Assembly (NCBI GenBank): GCA_022561875.1
Contig: JADFQJ010000005.1
Span: 1-64,000 of the forward strand
Direction: 5' to 3'
From: Bacteroidota bacterium
GTDB taxonomy: Bacteria; Bacteroidota; Bacteroidia; Bacteroidales; VadinHA17
Length of the DNA: 64,000 bases
This document shows, in pieces, positions 27,236-35,959 of this stretch (position 1 is its first letter; each line of letters starts with the position of its first letter). Made by a program: the position numbers and the translations under genes. The notes beneath the pieces were generated by a model. The model was not told where the DNA came from. It ran no database searches and was given only the letters and a program-made list of their open reading frames with translations.

Positions 27236-27604
27236 CTAGTGCCTCAAAGTCGGGTAAAAAGCATCCTCAATATGTTCAATTTCATATTCCTGGTCGTCAA
27301 AAACCACAGTTATGATATCAAATCTCACTTCCAGGTCAATATCATATTTATGAATATAAGCATTGGCAGCCTGGATCAGGAATCTTTGTTTTTTCATATT
27401 TACAGCATCCCTTGGATTTTCCTGAAAACCAACCGATCTGGACTTAACTTCCACAATTATAAGGAAATCGTCTTTTTCGGCGATAATATCAATTTCTTTC
27501 TTTCTGTGCCGCCAATTCTGCTTAAGGATCCTGTATCCTTCAGCAATCATCTTGTCTAAAGCAATTTGCTCACCCTTTTTCCCCAGATATTGCTGTCTTG
27601 TCAT
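27236..27604 (-). CDS. yraN: YraN family (UPF0102) nuclease-fold protein
   Basis: Small protein of 122 aa with a Holliday-junction-resolvase/endonuclease-like fold; cellular role not established. The N-terminal GKKGEQIALDKMIAEGYRILKQNWRHRKKEIDII and the PD-(D/E)xK-type motif DIIAEKDDFLIIVEVKSR carry the catalytic-like Asp, Glu and Lys. AVNMKKQRFLIQAANAYI and RFDIITVVFDD complete the family pattern. Length is normal. It is divergent from metG, with 445 nt in between. Confidence 0.92.
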   Translation of the reverse strand: MTRQQYLGKKGEQIALDKMIAEGYRILKQNWRHRKKEIDIIAEKDDFLIIVEVKSRSVGFQENPRDAVNMKKQRFLIQAANAYIHKYDIDLEVRFDIITVVFDDQEYEIEHIEDAFYPTLRH

Positions 27605-27736
27605 TTATAAAGAATTAAAAACTAAAATTAGACATTTCCGTGGCAAATATGTAATTTTGGCACGAATTATTATGCCTGAATATGGTGAAACTGCTTATAT
27701 TCACGCTCTTTTTATGGCCCGGACCGTCTGATAAAA

Positions 27737-27883
27737 ATGACGATTTTTAATTACAAATGTTATCAATGGCGGGTAAGAAACAAAGAGAAAAATACAGAAG
27801 TAGCATACTGGGTATTTAACGACGATTTTAATTTCTTCAATGATCTGTTTAAAATACCTGAAGATTATGAAATTTCACGATAG
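27737..27883 (+). CDS. possible small protein or gene fragment (48 aa)
   Basis: ATG to TAG frame giving MTIFNYKCYQWRVRN and ending FKIPEDYEISR. The composition is rich in aromatic and charged residues (Tyr, Trp, Phe, Asp) and looks protein-like rather than random, but I do not recognise a family. No promoter or ribosome-binding site is clear. It may be a remnant of a larger gene, because a 22-residue signal-peptide-like frame (27682, MVKLLIFTLFLW) precedes it in another frame. Confidence 0.3.
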   Translation: MTIFNYKCYQWRVRNKEKNTEVAYWVFNDDFNFFNDLFKIPEDYEISR

Positions 27884-28003
27884 CCTATGTTTTTAAGTAG
27901 GGTGGTTGTATCATGTGTTTGAGTTCGGTTTAAATAAATTCTTTCGGCATTTTTCTCTCTCTCCCTGTTTTTTATACCAATCAAAAAATATGATTTTCTT
28001 GGT

Positions 28004-28011
28004 TATCTTTG
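28004..28011 (+). promoter_or_regulatory. putative -7 box (TATCTTTG) of metG
   Basis: Matches TAnnTTTG and ends 38 nt before the preferred metG ATG at 28050. It supports that start over the upstream in-frame ATG at 27906. No -33 TTG at standard spacing. Confidence 0.45.
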
Positions 28012-28049
28012 TTCCAATTTGCATATTTCTAAAAAAACCAATTTTTCGG

Positions 28050-30080
28050 ATGAAAGGATTCAAACGTTTCCTCATTACTTCAGCATTACCTTACGCCAAC
28101 GGACCTCTTCATATCGGACATCTTGCCGGTGTTTACGTCCCTTCAGATATTTATACCCGCTATTTGCGGGCAAAAGGGAAAGATGTTATTTCCATCTGTG
28201 GTTCAGACGAACACGGTGTGCCTATTACGCTAAAAGCACGAAACGAAGGTGTATCTCCGCAGGATATTGTCGATAAATATCATTTAATGAATAAAAATTC
28301 ATTTAAAAAATTCGGGATCGATTTTGATATTTACGCCAGAACTTCAGCTAAAATTCATCATGAAACGGCATCACAGTTTTTCAAAACGCTTTACGATAAT
28401 GGAGATTTTATTGAACAGGAAACGGAGCAATATTATGACAATGAAGCAAGCCAGTTCCTCGCCGACAGGTATATTACCGGAACCTGTCCTCATTGTGGAA
28501 ATGAAAACGCCTATGGAGACCAATGTGAAAATTGCGGAACTTCATTGAATCCCACAGACCTGATCAATCCCAGGTCAACTATCAGTGGGAATAAGCCGGT
28601 TCTCAAAAAAACCAAACACTGGTACCTGCCATTAGATAAACATGTGCCGTTCCTGAAGAAATGGATACTTGAAGAACACAAGAACTGGAAAGCCAACGTT
28701 TACGGGCAATGCAAATCATGGCTTGATATGGGTTTGCAACCAAGGGCTGTCAGCCGCGATCTGGATTGGGGGATTCCACTTCCTATTGAAAACACAAAAG
28801 GAAAAGTTATGTATGTCTGGTTCGATGCCCCGATAGGGTATATCTCTGCTACCAGGGAACTGACAGATGACTGGGAAAAGTACTGGAAAGATCCTGACAC
28901 TAAAATGGTGCATTTCATCGGTAAGGATAATATTGTTTTTCATTGCATTTTTTTTCCGTCAATGCTCAAGGCTGAAGGGAGTTATATTCTTCCTGATAAT
29001 GTACCTGCGAATGAATTCCTTAACCTTGAGGGAGAAAAGATCTCGACCTCAAGAAACTGGGCTGTATGGCTTCACGAATACCTGGTTGAGTTCAGCGGAA
29101 AACAGGATGTTCTGCGGTATGTGTTAACTGCCAATGCTCCCGAAACAAAAGATAACGACTTCACATGGAAAGATTTTCAATCCCGCAACAATAACGAACT
29201 GGTAGCTATACTCGGAAATTTTATCAACCGTGCATTGGTCCTTACACAGAAGTATTTTAACGGTATAGTACCGGAGTTGTCAGAATTAACAGACTTTGAT
29301 AAAGAAACTCTTGAAGAGATCCCAAAGCTGAAAAAGAAAGTTGAAAACAGTCTGGAGAATTTCCGTTTCCGTGAAGCACAAAAAATCGTAATGGATGTAG
29401 CAAGACTGGGTAATAAGTATCTCGCAGATACCGAACCATGGAAAATCATTAAAACTGATAAAACAAGAGTTGGAACTATTATTAATATTTCATTGCAAAT
29501 AACTGCAAACCTGTCTATTCTCCTGGAGCCCTTCCTCCCTTTCACAGTAGAAAAAATTAAAAAGTACGTGAATTTTACAAAATGGAACTGGGAAATGATC
29601 GGACAGAAAGATCTGCTCCCTCCCGGGCATAAGATGAACCAACCTTCTCTTTTGTTTGAGAAAATTGAAGATAAAACAATTGAAAAACAGGTAAATAAAT
29701 TACTCCAAACACGAAAAATATCTGAAAACACAACCGAGATCATGGAACAAAAAGATATTATCTCATTTGATGACTTCACTAAAGTTGATATCAGGACAGC
29801 AACCATTCTTGAAGCTGAAAAGGTTCCCAAAACCACGAATTTGCTCAAACTAAAAATTAATACCGGGGTAGGTGAGCGAATTCTTGTTGCAGGGATTGCC
29901 GGACATTTTGATCCTGATGAAATTATTGGAAAGCAAATATTGATAGTGCTTAATCTGAAGCCCCGCAAGATAAGAGGAATAGAATCTCAGGGCATGATCC
30001 TGATGGCAGAAACAGGAGAAGGGAAATTAACGTTTGTTTCTCCCACCGAAAAAATACCCGACGGCTGTACTGTAAAGTAG
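28050..30080 (+). CDS. metG: methionyl-tRNA synthetase with C-terminal tRNA-binding domain
   Basis: Charges tRNA-Met. From the ATG at 28050 it is 676 aa. The HIGH motif is PLHIGHLAG (His21-His24). The zinc-knuckle cysteines are in [19 protein letters not shown]. The KMSKS loop reads [10 protein letters not shown], with Ile and Thr in place of Met and Lys. That wording is one I associate with Bacteroidetes MetG rather than a defect. The C-terminal ~100 residues ([21 protein letters not shown] through [12 protein letters not shown]) form the Trbp111-like dimerising tRNA-binding domain. It converges with the SPOR-domain gene. Confidence 0.96.
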   Translation: MKGFKRFLITSALPYANGPLHIGHLAGVYVPSDIYTRYLRAKGKDVISICGSDEHGVPITLKARNEGVSPQDIVDKYHLMNKNSFKKFGIDFDIYARTSAKIHHETASQFFKTLYDNGDFIEQETEQYYDNEASQFLADRYITGTCPHCGNENAYGDQCENCGTSLNPTDLINPRSTISGNKPVLKKTKHWYLPLDKHVPFLKKWILEEHKNWKANVYGQCKSWLDMGLQPRAVSRDLDWGIPLPIENTKGKVMYVWFDAPIGYISATRELTDDWEKYWKDPDTKMVHFIGKDNIVFHCIFFPSMLKAEGSYILPDNVPANEFLNLEGEKISTSRNWAVWLHEYLVEFSGKQDVLRYVLTANAPETKDNDFTWKDFQSRNNNELVAILGNFINRALVLTQKYFNGIVPELSELTDFDKETLEEIPKLKKKVENSLENFRFREAQKIVMDVARLGNKYLADTEPWKIIKTDKTRVGTIINISLQITANLSILLEPFLPFTVEKIKKYVNFTKWNWEMIGQKDLLPPGHKMNQPSLLFEKIEDKTIEKQVNKLLQTRKISENTTEIMEQKDIISFDDFTKVDIRTATILEAEKVPKTTNLLKLKINTGVGERILVAGIAGHFDPDEIIGKQILIVLNLKPRKIRGIESQGMILMAETGEGKLTFVSPTEKIPDGCTVK

Positions 30081-30173
30081 AAGAATATTCGAGTTAACAA
30101 CTACATCACACTGTGATCATCTCAGGTATTTGAAAAATCATAAATATTCAAACTTTGCGAAGCTTTGTTCTTC

Positions 30174-31172
30174 TTAATATTTCGTTACCCACACCTGTTC
30201 AAAACCTTTTTGTTTCCTCATTTTCCTCATTTCTGTTATTGCAAGATCAATTGAAGGATATCCTTTCATGCCAACACGGTAATGATCATTATTTGCTTTG
30301 AAAACAACCGGATCGAACCCTTGTCTTTCAAGCTGTTTTTTCATGTTGTGTGCATTGTTTTCAATCAGGAAACTGCCGGCAATGATGTAGTAATGCAGAT
30401 CGGCGACAGGTTTTTCGGGCTGCCTGTTTAACGATGGTTGTGCAATGGTTTTGGTGATTATCTCTGCTGCCTTATCTGTTTTCTCAATGGTTTCAGGTTT
30501 CTCTATATCAATCTTTTCAATTTTTGTTTTTCCGGTTACACCAGCTTCTGTTTTGGGCCGGGCTTGTTCAGTCCCGGAAAAGGGATTAAGTGAGGAGATG
30601 ACAGCATTAAAATCCAGCATATTTGTCTTCAACGGAATAAGTACAAGGGCAACAGCTACAGCCACAGCAATAGCTATACGCCTGAATGTGCGCCTCCTTG
30701 AAAGGGAAGCAGGGGATCTTTCCTCAAATTTCTTCTGAATACGTTTAGTTACATCATATTCTTCAAGAGGATCGAAATTAAAATGAGCCAGACCATATGA
30801 ATCAAGCAGAAAATTAGTAGTACCTGAAGGCTCGAATTGCAGGTTCTTTTCTCTATCCATTTGCAGGGTTCCCACATCTTCAATAATCACTTTCTTTCCC
30901 TTATTGAGTTTAGTTTTCAATCCTTTCACAAATGAATCAACAAGCCTTTTGGCATCAACAAACCCAATATTTTTCGATCTTGACACATAACCAATCAGCA
31001 AACCGTCATTGTGTTTCAGGTTACGGTTAAAACTTATCTCCTTGTAAGGTGGTGAAAACGAATTCTGTGACTGGTTAATCTTTGCTGATTGTAAATTGGC
31101 AACAAATCCACCAAAATCAGGAATAATAACACAATCGTGTTGAAACAACAGCTCTTTTATATAATTTTCCAA
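30174..31172 (-). CDS. HU-like and SPOR-domain protein (peptidoglycan binding)
   Basis: Bacteroidetes-type SPOR protein of 332 aa. The N-terminal ~115 residues (YIKELLFQHDCVIIPDFGGFVAN; KKVIIEDVGTLQMD) match the HU/CCDC81-like domain that precedes SPOR domains in this phylum. A single transmembrane segment follows at about 165-182 (IAIAVAVAVALVLIPL), then a flexible Lys/Thr/Glu-rich linker. The SPOR domain (residues about 253-332) begins HYYIIAGSFLIENNAHN and ends FEQVWVTKY. SPOR domains bind denuded septal peptidoglycan; the HU-like part faces the cytoplasm and its partner is unknown. A consensus promoter lies 29 nt upstream. Confidence 0.86.
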   Translation of the reverse strand: MENYIKELLFQHDCVIIPDFGGFVANLQSAKINQSQNSFSPPYKEISFNRNLKHNDGLLIGYVSRSKNIGFVDAKRLVDSFVKGLKTKLNKGKKVIIEDVGTLQMDREKNLQFEPSGTTNFLLDSYGLAHFNFDPLEEYDVTKRIQKKFEERSPASLSRRRTFRRIAIAVAVAVALVLIPLKTNMLDFNAVISSLNPFSGTEQARPKTEAGVTGKTKIEKIDIEKPETIEKTDKAAEIITKTIAQPSLNRQPEKPVADLHYYIIAGSFLIENNAHNMKKQLERQGFDPVVFKANNDHYRVGMKGYPSIDLAITEMRKMRKQKGFEQVWVTKY

Positions 31173-31200
31173 ACCTGAAGTTTTTGAGTTATGTCAGTAA

Positions 31201-31229
31201 CAAAGATAAATAAAATTTTATCCGGTCAA
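31201..31229 (-). promoter_or_regulatory. Bacteroidetes-type promoter of the SPOR-domain gene
   Basis: On the minus strand TTG, 18 nt, TATCTTTG; the -7 box is 29 nt before the ATG. Confidence 0.5.
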
Positions 31230-31341
31230 TAATTTTTTTTACTAAAACTTTCTCTTTATCTCATACTCTTTCTTATTGTCTCCCAATCACACAGCCACAC
31301 AATCTTTTCTTCACTTTTCCCTTTTATCTTTTTACTTTTGT

Positions 31342-31381
31342 CCACAGTGAAATATGCTCCTTCGTCGCATTTCACGTGGCA
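31342..31381. repeat. 40-bp dispersed hairpin repeat, copy 2
   Basis: Nearly identical to 3070-3109 (arms ccac/gtgg and gtgaaat/atttcac). It lies in the intergenic region before the WbpE-like gene. The surrounding 31173-31461 contains no gene that I recognise. Confidence 0.75.
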
Positions 31382-31461
31382 GGCTTTTGCCTTTTTAAAA
31401 TGCAAATCCATACGATTTTATCTATCTTAGCGCCAAAATTATCCTTCTTAACCGATAAAAC

Positions 31462-32598
31462 ATGAAAGAAATCCGGATGGTTGACCTTAACGGGCAACAT
31501 CAGAAAATCCATACCCTTATTAATAATTCCATCGAAGGAGTCATAAATTCCACTGCATTTATAAATGGACCCGAGGTAAAGAATTTTCAAAAGAGTCTTG
31601 AAAATTACCTTAATGCAAAACATGTTATTCCTTGCGGCAACGGTACGGATGCTCTTCAGATATCACTTATGTCACTGTGTCTCAGGCCGGGAGATGAAAT
31701 AATCACTTCCGATTTTACATTTATCGCTACGTCAGAGGTGATTGCTTTTCTTGGTCTCAAACCTGTATTTGTTGATGTTGAACCCGGCAGCTTTAACATA
31801 TCCCCCGATTCTATCAAGAAATCACTTTCTCCAAAAACAAAAGTCATTGTACCTGTTCACCTCTTCGGGCAATGTGCAAATATGGATGAGATTCTTAACA
31901 TTGCAAAAGAGAATAACCTTTTTGTTATTGAAGATACTGCACAAGCTCTTGGCGCTGAATACTCTTTCAGTGACGGAACAAAAGCCAGGGCAGGAACAAT
32001 GGGTGATATCGGAACTGTTTCATTCTTCCCATCCAAGAATCTGGGTGCATATGGAGACGGGGGTGCCATTATCACAAATAACGATGATCTTGCAACGAAG
32101 ATCCGTTCCATCGGGAACCACGGAATGGAGAAAAGATATTATCATAACAGGATTGGTGTAAATTCCCGGCTTGACAGTATCCAGGCAGCCATACTGAATG
32201 TTAAACTGAAATATCTGGATGAGTATAACCAGAGCCGTCAAAAAGCAGCAGCCTTTTATGATAAAGCATTCCGGAACCTGGATGGAATTACAATCCCACA
32301 CCGCACCAACTCCTCTACACATATTTTCCACCAGTATACTTTAACAACAGAGCCGGAATTAAGAGACCCGTTAAATGCATGGCTTGCCCAAAAAGGTATC
32401 CCGTCAATGATCTATTATCCCGTTCCTCTTCACCAGCAAAAAGTTTTCAGTAACTATGGATATAATAACAAAAAGTTTCAGGTTACCGGGAGTCTGAGCC
32501 GCCGGGTAATTTCATTGCCAATGCATACCGAACTGGATAAAGAACAGTTAGATTACATTGTAAGTCATATAATTACATTTCTTAACAACCATAAATAA
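31462..32598 (+). CDS. wbpE: DegT/DnrJ/EryC1-family sugar aminotransferase (WbpE-like)
   Basis: PLP-dependent nucleotide-sugar aminotransferase. With its neighbours it most likely aminates UDP-3-keto-GlcNAcA to UDP-GlcNAc3NA using glutamate. The 378-aa protein has CGNGTDALQISL (cofactor phosphate), FVIEDTAQALGA, the PLP lysine Lys192 in FFPSKNLGAYGDGG, and IGVNSRLDSIQAAIL. First of a plus-strand sugar block: only 9 nt separate it from the WbpD-like gene. Assignment to WbpE rather than other C3/C4 aminotransferases rests on the presence of WbpD, WbpB and WbpA homologues beside it. Confidence 0.85.
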   Translation: MKEIRMVDLNGQHQKIHTLINNSIEGVINSTAFINGPEVKNFQKSLENYLNAKHVIPCGNGTDALQISLMSLCLRPGDEIITSDFTFIATSEVIAFLGLKPVFVDVEPGSFNISPDSIKKSLSPKTKVIVPVHLFGQCANMDEILNIAKENNLFVIEDTAQALGAEYSFSDGTKARAGTMGDIGTVSFFPSKNLGAYGDGGAIITNNDDLATKIRSIGNHGMEKRYYHNRIGVNSRLDSIQAAILNVKLKYLDEYNQSRQKAAAFYDKAFRNLDGITIPHRTNSSTHIFHQYTLTTEPELRDPLNAWLAQKGIPSMIYYPVPLHQQKVFSNYGYNNKKFQVTGSLSRRVISLPMHTELDKEQLDYIVSHIITFLNNHK

Positions 32599-32607
32599 AA
32601 CAGGTGA

Positions 32608-33195
32608 ATGGGGAAAGAATATTTCGCACACAAAACTGCTGTAATTGATGATGGTTGCAGTATTGGAAAAGGAACAAAAATCTGGCATTTTACACATATT
32701 ATGCCCGGTTGTGAAATCGGAGAAAAATGTAACATCGGACAAAACGTTGTTGTTTCCCCACAGGTCAGACTTGGGAAAAACGTGAAAGTCCAGAACAACG
32801 TTTCTATCTATACAGGAGTGATATGTGAAGAGGATGTTTTCCTGGGACCTTCAATGGTATTCACTAATATCATCAATCCCAGAAGTTCAGTTATCAGAAA
32901 AGATGAATATATGAAAACCTATGTTGAGAAAGGAGCAAGCATCGGGGCTAATGCAACAATAATTTGCGGGATCCGTATCGGGAAATATGCATTTATCGGA
33001 GCCGGAGCTGTAGTTAATAAAGATGTTAAACCTTATTCACTTGTTGTTGGTAACCCTGGCCGCCCTATCGGATGGATGAGTGAATTTGGACACAGACTGC
33101 TATTCGATAAAAAAGGTTCAGCCCAATGTTCGGAAAGTAAGGAGAAATATATATTGAAAGACGGAGTGGTTAATAAAATAAAAGATGCTGATTAA
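32608..33195 (+). CDS. wbpD: hexapeptide-repeat N-acetyltransferase (WbpD-like)
   Basis: Left-handed beta-helix acetyltransferase, 195 aa. It probably N-acetylates the 3-amino group of UDP-GlcNAc3NA to give UDP-GlcNAc(3NAc)A. Hexapeptide runs are evident (IGKGTKIWHFTHIMPGCEIG; IGQNVVVSPQVRLG). The signature YTGVICEEDVFLGPSMVFTN and the phrase ASIGANATIICGIRIGKYAFIGAGAVV are typical of WbpD and related O-antigen acetyltransferases. The start is 9 nt behind the aminotransferase. The C-terminal 40 residues are less conserved. Confidence 0.86.
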   Translation: MGKEYFAHKTAVIDDGCSIGKGTKIWHFTHIMPGCEIGEKCNIGQNVVVSPQVRLGKNVKVQNNVSIYTGVICEEDVFLGPSMVFTNIINPRSSVIRKDEYMKTYVEKGASIGANATIICGIRIGKYAFIGAGAVVNKDVKPYSLVVGNPGRPIGWMSEFGHRLLFDKKGSAQCSESKEKYILKDGVVNKIKDAD

Positions 33196-33264
33196 CATAA
33201 CTTAAGAACATCGCTTTGCAAATTGATTAAAAAAACTTAATCATATTCCCGATAAATCGGGACT

Positions 33265-33351
33265 GAAAAGTATAAATAGCCCGGTCTTCAGATTGCCGAC
33301 TGCCGACTGAAGATTGCCGACTTTAAAATGCAAAGTATAATGAAATTAGCC
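33265..33351 (-). repeat. ~80-bp dispersed repeat, inverted copy 1
   Basis: The reverse complement of this stretch (ggctaatttcattatac ... ctatttatacttttc) aligns along its whole length to 40151-40228, allowing one ~8-nt gap and a few substitutions. It includes tgccgac repeats. The two copies are in opposite orientation and bound the block from wbpB to the DUF4954 gene. Confidence 0.7.
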
Positions 33352-33441
33352 TAAAAATTTAGACATTTTAGCATTCCAGACATTTTAGGTACTTTAGGCA
33401 CTTTAGGCACTTTAGGCATTTCTTTTATCAAGCCATAAACA

Positions 33442-33471
33442 TTGAAATTCCGATACAATTAACTACCTTTG
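33442..33471 (+). promoter_or_regulatory. Bacteroidetes-type promoter of wbpB
   Basis: TTG (33442-33444), 19 nt, TACCTTTG (33464-33471); the ATG follows 20 nt later. The -33 TTG lies inside the repeated 19-mer. Confidence 0.6.
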
Positions 33472-33491
33472 GTATCCACAAATTAATTACT

Positions 33492-34454
33492 ATGAAAAAT
33501 AAGAAGAAGCAAGTAAATTTTGCATTAATTGGTGTTGCCGGCTATATTGCTGCCAAACATTTGGAAGCCATAAAAAGCACTGATAATCTGCTTCTTGCAG
33601 CGCTGGACAAATTTGACAGTGTTGGTATTATGGACGGTTTTTTCCCTTCTTCCGATTTTTTTGTGGAATTTGAGCGATTCGACCGCCATATAGATAAACT
33701 GCGGAGATTTGGAACAAAAATAGACTATGTCAGTATATGTTCTCCTAATTACCTGCACGATTCACATATACGTTTTGCGTTGCGGCATCAGGCAGACGCT
33801 ATCTGCGAAAAACCTGTTGTATTAAACCCATGGAATATTGAAGCGCTGCAGGACATTGAAAAGGAAACCGGCAAAATGGTGAACACGATCTTTCAACTAC
33901 GCCTGCACCCTTCTATCATTAAACTAAAAAAAATAATCGACGAAAGTCCGAAGGATAAAATCTTTGATCTTGATCTGACTTATATTACAAGTCGCGGAAA
34001 CTGGTATTTTATTTCATGGAAAGGAGATATTCAGAAATCCGGCGGGGTTGCTACAAATATTGGTGTTCATTTTTTTGATATGTTAACATGGATATTTGGC
34101 GATGTGAAAAAGAATGTGGTCCATATTTCACAATACAATAAAGCTGCCGGGTTTCTTGAACTTGAAAAAGCAAGAGTAAGATGGTTCCTGAGTGTGGATA
34201 ACAACGATCTTCCGGTTGAAATTAAGGAAAAAGACCAGGGTACCTTCCGGTCGATCAAGCTTGAAGGTGAAGAAATTGAATTCAGTGATGGTTTTACCGA
34301 CCTTCATACTGTCAGTTATCAGAAAATTCTTCAGGGTAACGGTTTTAGTCTTGAAGATGCAAAAAAATCGATCGAAACAGTATATACCATACGAAACGCT
34401 AAATCCAAAAGATTAAAAGGTGAATATCATCCATTTTGTAAGAATATTAAATGA
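33492..34454 (+). CDS. wbpB: Gfo/Idh/MocA oxidoreductase (WbpB-like UDP-GlcNAcA 3-dehydrogenase)
   Basis: NAD-dependent sugar oxidoreductase of 320 aa. It probably oxidises C3 of UDP-GlcNAcA in the WbpA-WbpB-WbpE-WbpD route. The N-terminal Rossmann fold begins NFALIGVAGYIAAKHLEAI, where the usual GxGxxG reads GVAGYIA. ICSPNYLHDSHIRFAL and the family lysine in AICEKPVVL follow, then NTIFQLRLHPSI and the C-terminal GGVATNIGVHFFDML. Length fits WbpB (about 310-320 aa). It is the first gene of the second transcription unit. Confidence 0.88.
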   Translation: MKNKKKQVNFALIGVAGYIAAKHLEAIKSTDNLLLAALDKFDSVGIMDGFFPSSDFFVEFERFDRHIDKLRRFGTKIDYVSICSPNYLHDSHIRFALRHQADAICEKPVVLNPWNIEALQDIEKETGKMVNTIFQLRLHPSIIKLKKIIDESPKDKIFDLDLTYITSRGNWYFISWKGDIQKSGGVATNIGVHFFDMLTWIFGDVKKNVVHISQYNKAAGFLELEKARVRWFLSVDNNDLPVEIKEKDQGTFRSIKLEGEEIEFSDGFTDLHTVSYQKILQGNGFSLEDAKKSIETVYTIRNAKSKRLKGEYHPFCKNIK

Positions 34455-34611
34455 AAAAAAGTTGAGTAAGGTGAGTAAGGTGAGTGAAGATGAGGAAATG
34501 AGTGAATGAGTAAATGATAAAATGAGTAAATGGGAAGAGGTGAAGAGGGACGAAGAGAGGGAGCGAGGGGGCGACTGAGAGATGAAGAGAAGAGTGTGTT
34601 CACGATTCTTC

Positions 34612-34653
34612 AATTTTAGTCATTTTAGTCATTTTAGTCATTTTAGTCATTTT
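34612..34653. repeat. 9-bp tandem array (cattttagt)
   Basis: Four to five head-to-tail copies of cattttagt with 9-bp period, between wbpB and the nucleotide-sugar dehydrogenase gene. Upstream of it (34460-34600) is purine-rich repeat DNA. Related words are at 104-150, 3127-3150, 33360-33420 and 57160-57185. Confidence 0.7.
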
Positions 34654-34694
34654 GAATTTTAATCACTGAACAATTAATAAAGCATAAAACGAAC

Positions 34695-35957
34695 ATGAAA
34701 ATATCGATTACCGGTTTGGGCTATGTCGGGCTTCCATTGGCTCTTGAATTTGCAAAACATCTTCCTGTTATTGGATTTGATATCCGGGAAGAGAGGATAG
34801 AAATGATGAAAAATGGCAAAGATCCCAGCCATGAGTTGACCCCGGAAGAGTTCAAAGGAAAAAATATTAAGTTCACTTCCGATCCGGACGACTTAAAAGA
34901 AGCATCTTTCCATATCATTGCCGTACCAACACCCATTGATGACCATAACCTGCCTGACCTGAAGATACTTTTGGAAGCCACATCAATAGTTGGCAAACAG
35001 CTAAAAAGAGGTGATTATGTCGTTTTCGAATCAACTGTTTACCCGGGCTGCACCGAAGAAGAATGTATCCCTCTGCTTGAAAAGGAATGCGGACTTTCGT
35101 GCGGAAATGATTTTAAAGTTGGTTTTTCCCCGGAAAGAATAAATCCGGGAGACAGGGAACACACACTTACAAAAATTGTTAAAGTAGTATCGGGTTGTGA
35201 TGATGAAGCACTTGAGATTATCAGTAAAACCTACGAAATGATCATTGAAGCAGGTATTTACCGTGCCGGTTCAATAAAAATTGCCGAAGCTGCCAAGATC
35301 ATTGAAAACACACAACGGGATATCAATATCGCTTTCATGAATGAGCTTTCAATCATTTTCAACCGTATGAATATCAACACATACGAAGTGCTTGAAGCAG
35401 CGGGCACAAAATGGAATTTCCTGAATTTCTTTCCGGGTCTTGTCGGCGGACACTGTATAGGAGTCGACCCATACTATCTTGCATACAAGGCAAAAGAGCT
35501 TGGATATCATGCACAGATAATTAACTCGGGCCGGTTCGTAAACGATTCAATGGGCGCCTATATTGCCAAACAAACTGTAAAAAAAATTATAGCCCAAAAG
35601 AAAAATATTTCCGAATCCAAAGTTTTGATACTGGGAATAACATTTAAAGAGAATGTTAGTGATATAAGAAATTCCAAGGTTATTGATGTAATAAAGGAAT
35701 TTATTTCATTCGGAGTAAAAGTGGACGTTATCGATCCTTACGCAAACAAAACAGAGGTCAGGAAAGAATTTGGGCTTGACCTTAAAGATAAGGTCTCGAA
35801 AGGGTATGACGCCATTGTATTAGCGGTAAATCATGAAGAATACAGAACATTGGATGAAGAATATTTTAGTTCAATCGCTGCTGATAAAGCCATTTTTGTT
35901 GATATAAAAGGGACATTTAGAAATAAAATTAACAAACTGGAATACTGGAGTTTATAA
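34695..35957 (+). CDS. wbpA: nucleotide-sugar 6-dehydrogenase (WbpA/WbpO/TviB-like, UDP-HexNAc)
   Basis: Oxidises the C6 hydroxyl of a UDP-N-acetylhexosamine to a carboxylate with two NAD+. The 420-aa protein has GLGYVGLPLALEFA at the N terminus, IIAVPTPID, STVYPGCTEEECIP, FSPERINPGDREHT, and the substrate/catalytic block FPGLVGGHCIGVDPYYLAYKA with the active cysteine in GGHC. The C-terminal domain has LGITFKENVSDIRNSKV. The wording FSPERINPGD and the length fit the GlcNAc/GalNAc branch rather than UDP-glucose dehydrogenase. It is 2 nt from galE, so co-transcribed. Confidence 0.87.
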   Translation: MKISITGLGYVGLPLALEFAKHLPVIGFDIREERIEMMKNGKDPSHELTPEEFKGKNIKFTSDPDDLKEASFHIIAVPTPIDDHNLPDLKILLEATSIVGKQLKRGDYVVFESTVYPGCTEEECIPLLEKECGLSCGNDFKVGFSPERINPGDREHTLTKIVKVVSGCDDEALEIISKTYEMIIEAGIYRAGSIKIAEAAKIIENTQRDINIAFMNELSIIFNRMNINTYEVLEAAGTKWNFLNFFPGLVGGHCIGVDPYYLAYKAKELGYHAQIINSGRFVNDSMGAYIAKQTVKKIIAQKKNISESKVLILGITFKENVSDIRNSKVIDVIKEFISFGVKVDVIDPYANKTEVRKEFGLDLKDKVSKGYDAIVLAVNHEEYRTLDEEYFSSIAADKAIFVDIKGTFRNKINKLEYWSL

Positions 35958-35959
35958 AA

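Larger units (their letters stand above)
27605..28049. other. divergent intergenic region with small open frames
   Basis: Between yraN and metG. It holds a possible 48-codon ORF (27737-27883), a 22-codon signal-peptide-like frame starting at 27682, and a -7-like box for metG. In-frame ATGs at 27906 and later could extend metG, but the residues they add are hydrophobic and unlike MetG. Confidence 0.45.
33196..33491. other. intergenic region between wbpD and wbpB with repeats and a promoter
   Basis: Holds a cccgataaatcggg hairpin (33249-33262), an ~80-bp repeat (33265-33351), a 9-bp-period array based on cactttagg (33380-33420), the repeated 19-mer at 33428-33446, and a promoter. No gene. It splits the sugar block into two transcription units. 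Confidence 0.55.

Noticed and set aside
27906..28049. N-terminal extension of MetG
   Set aside because: The extra 48 residues are hydrophobic and unrelated to MetG, and a promoter-like box lies inside the stretch.
29177..29968. 263-codon open frame antisense to metG
   Set aside because: A shadow of the metG coding frame, with low-complexity Ser/Ile/Phe composition and no recognisable domain.
34612..34653. CRISPR or iteron origin
   Set aside because: The 9-bp units have no spacers, no replication-initiator gene is near, and similar words occur throughout the intergenic DNA.
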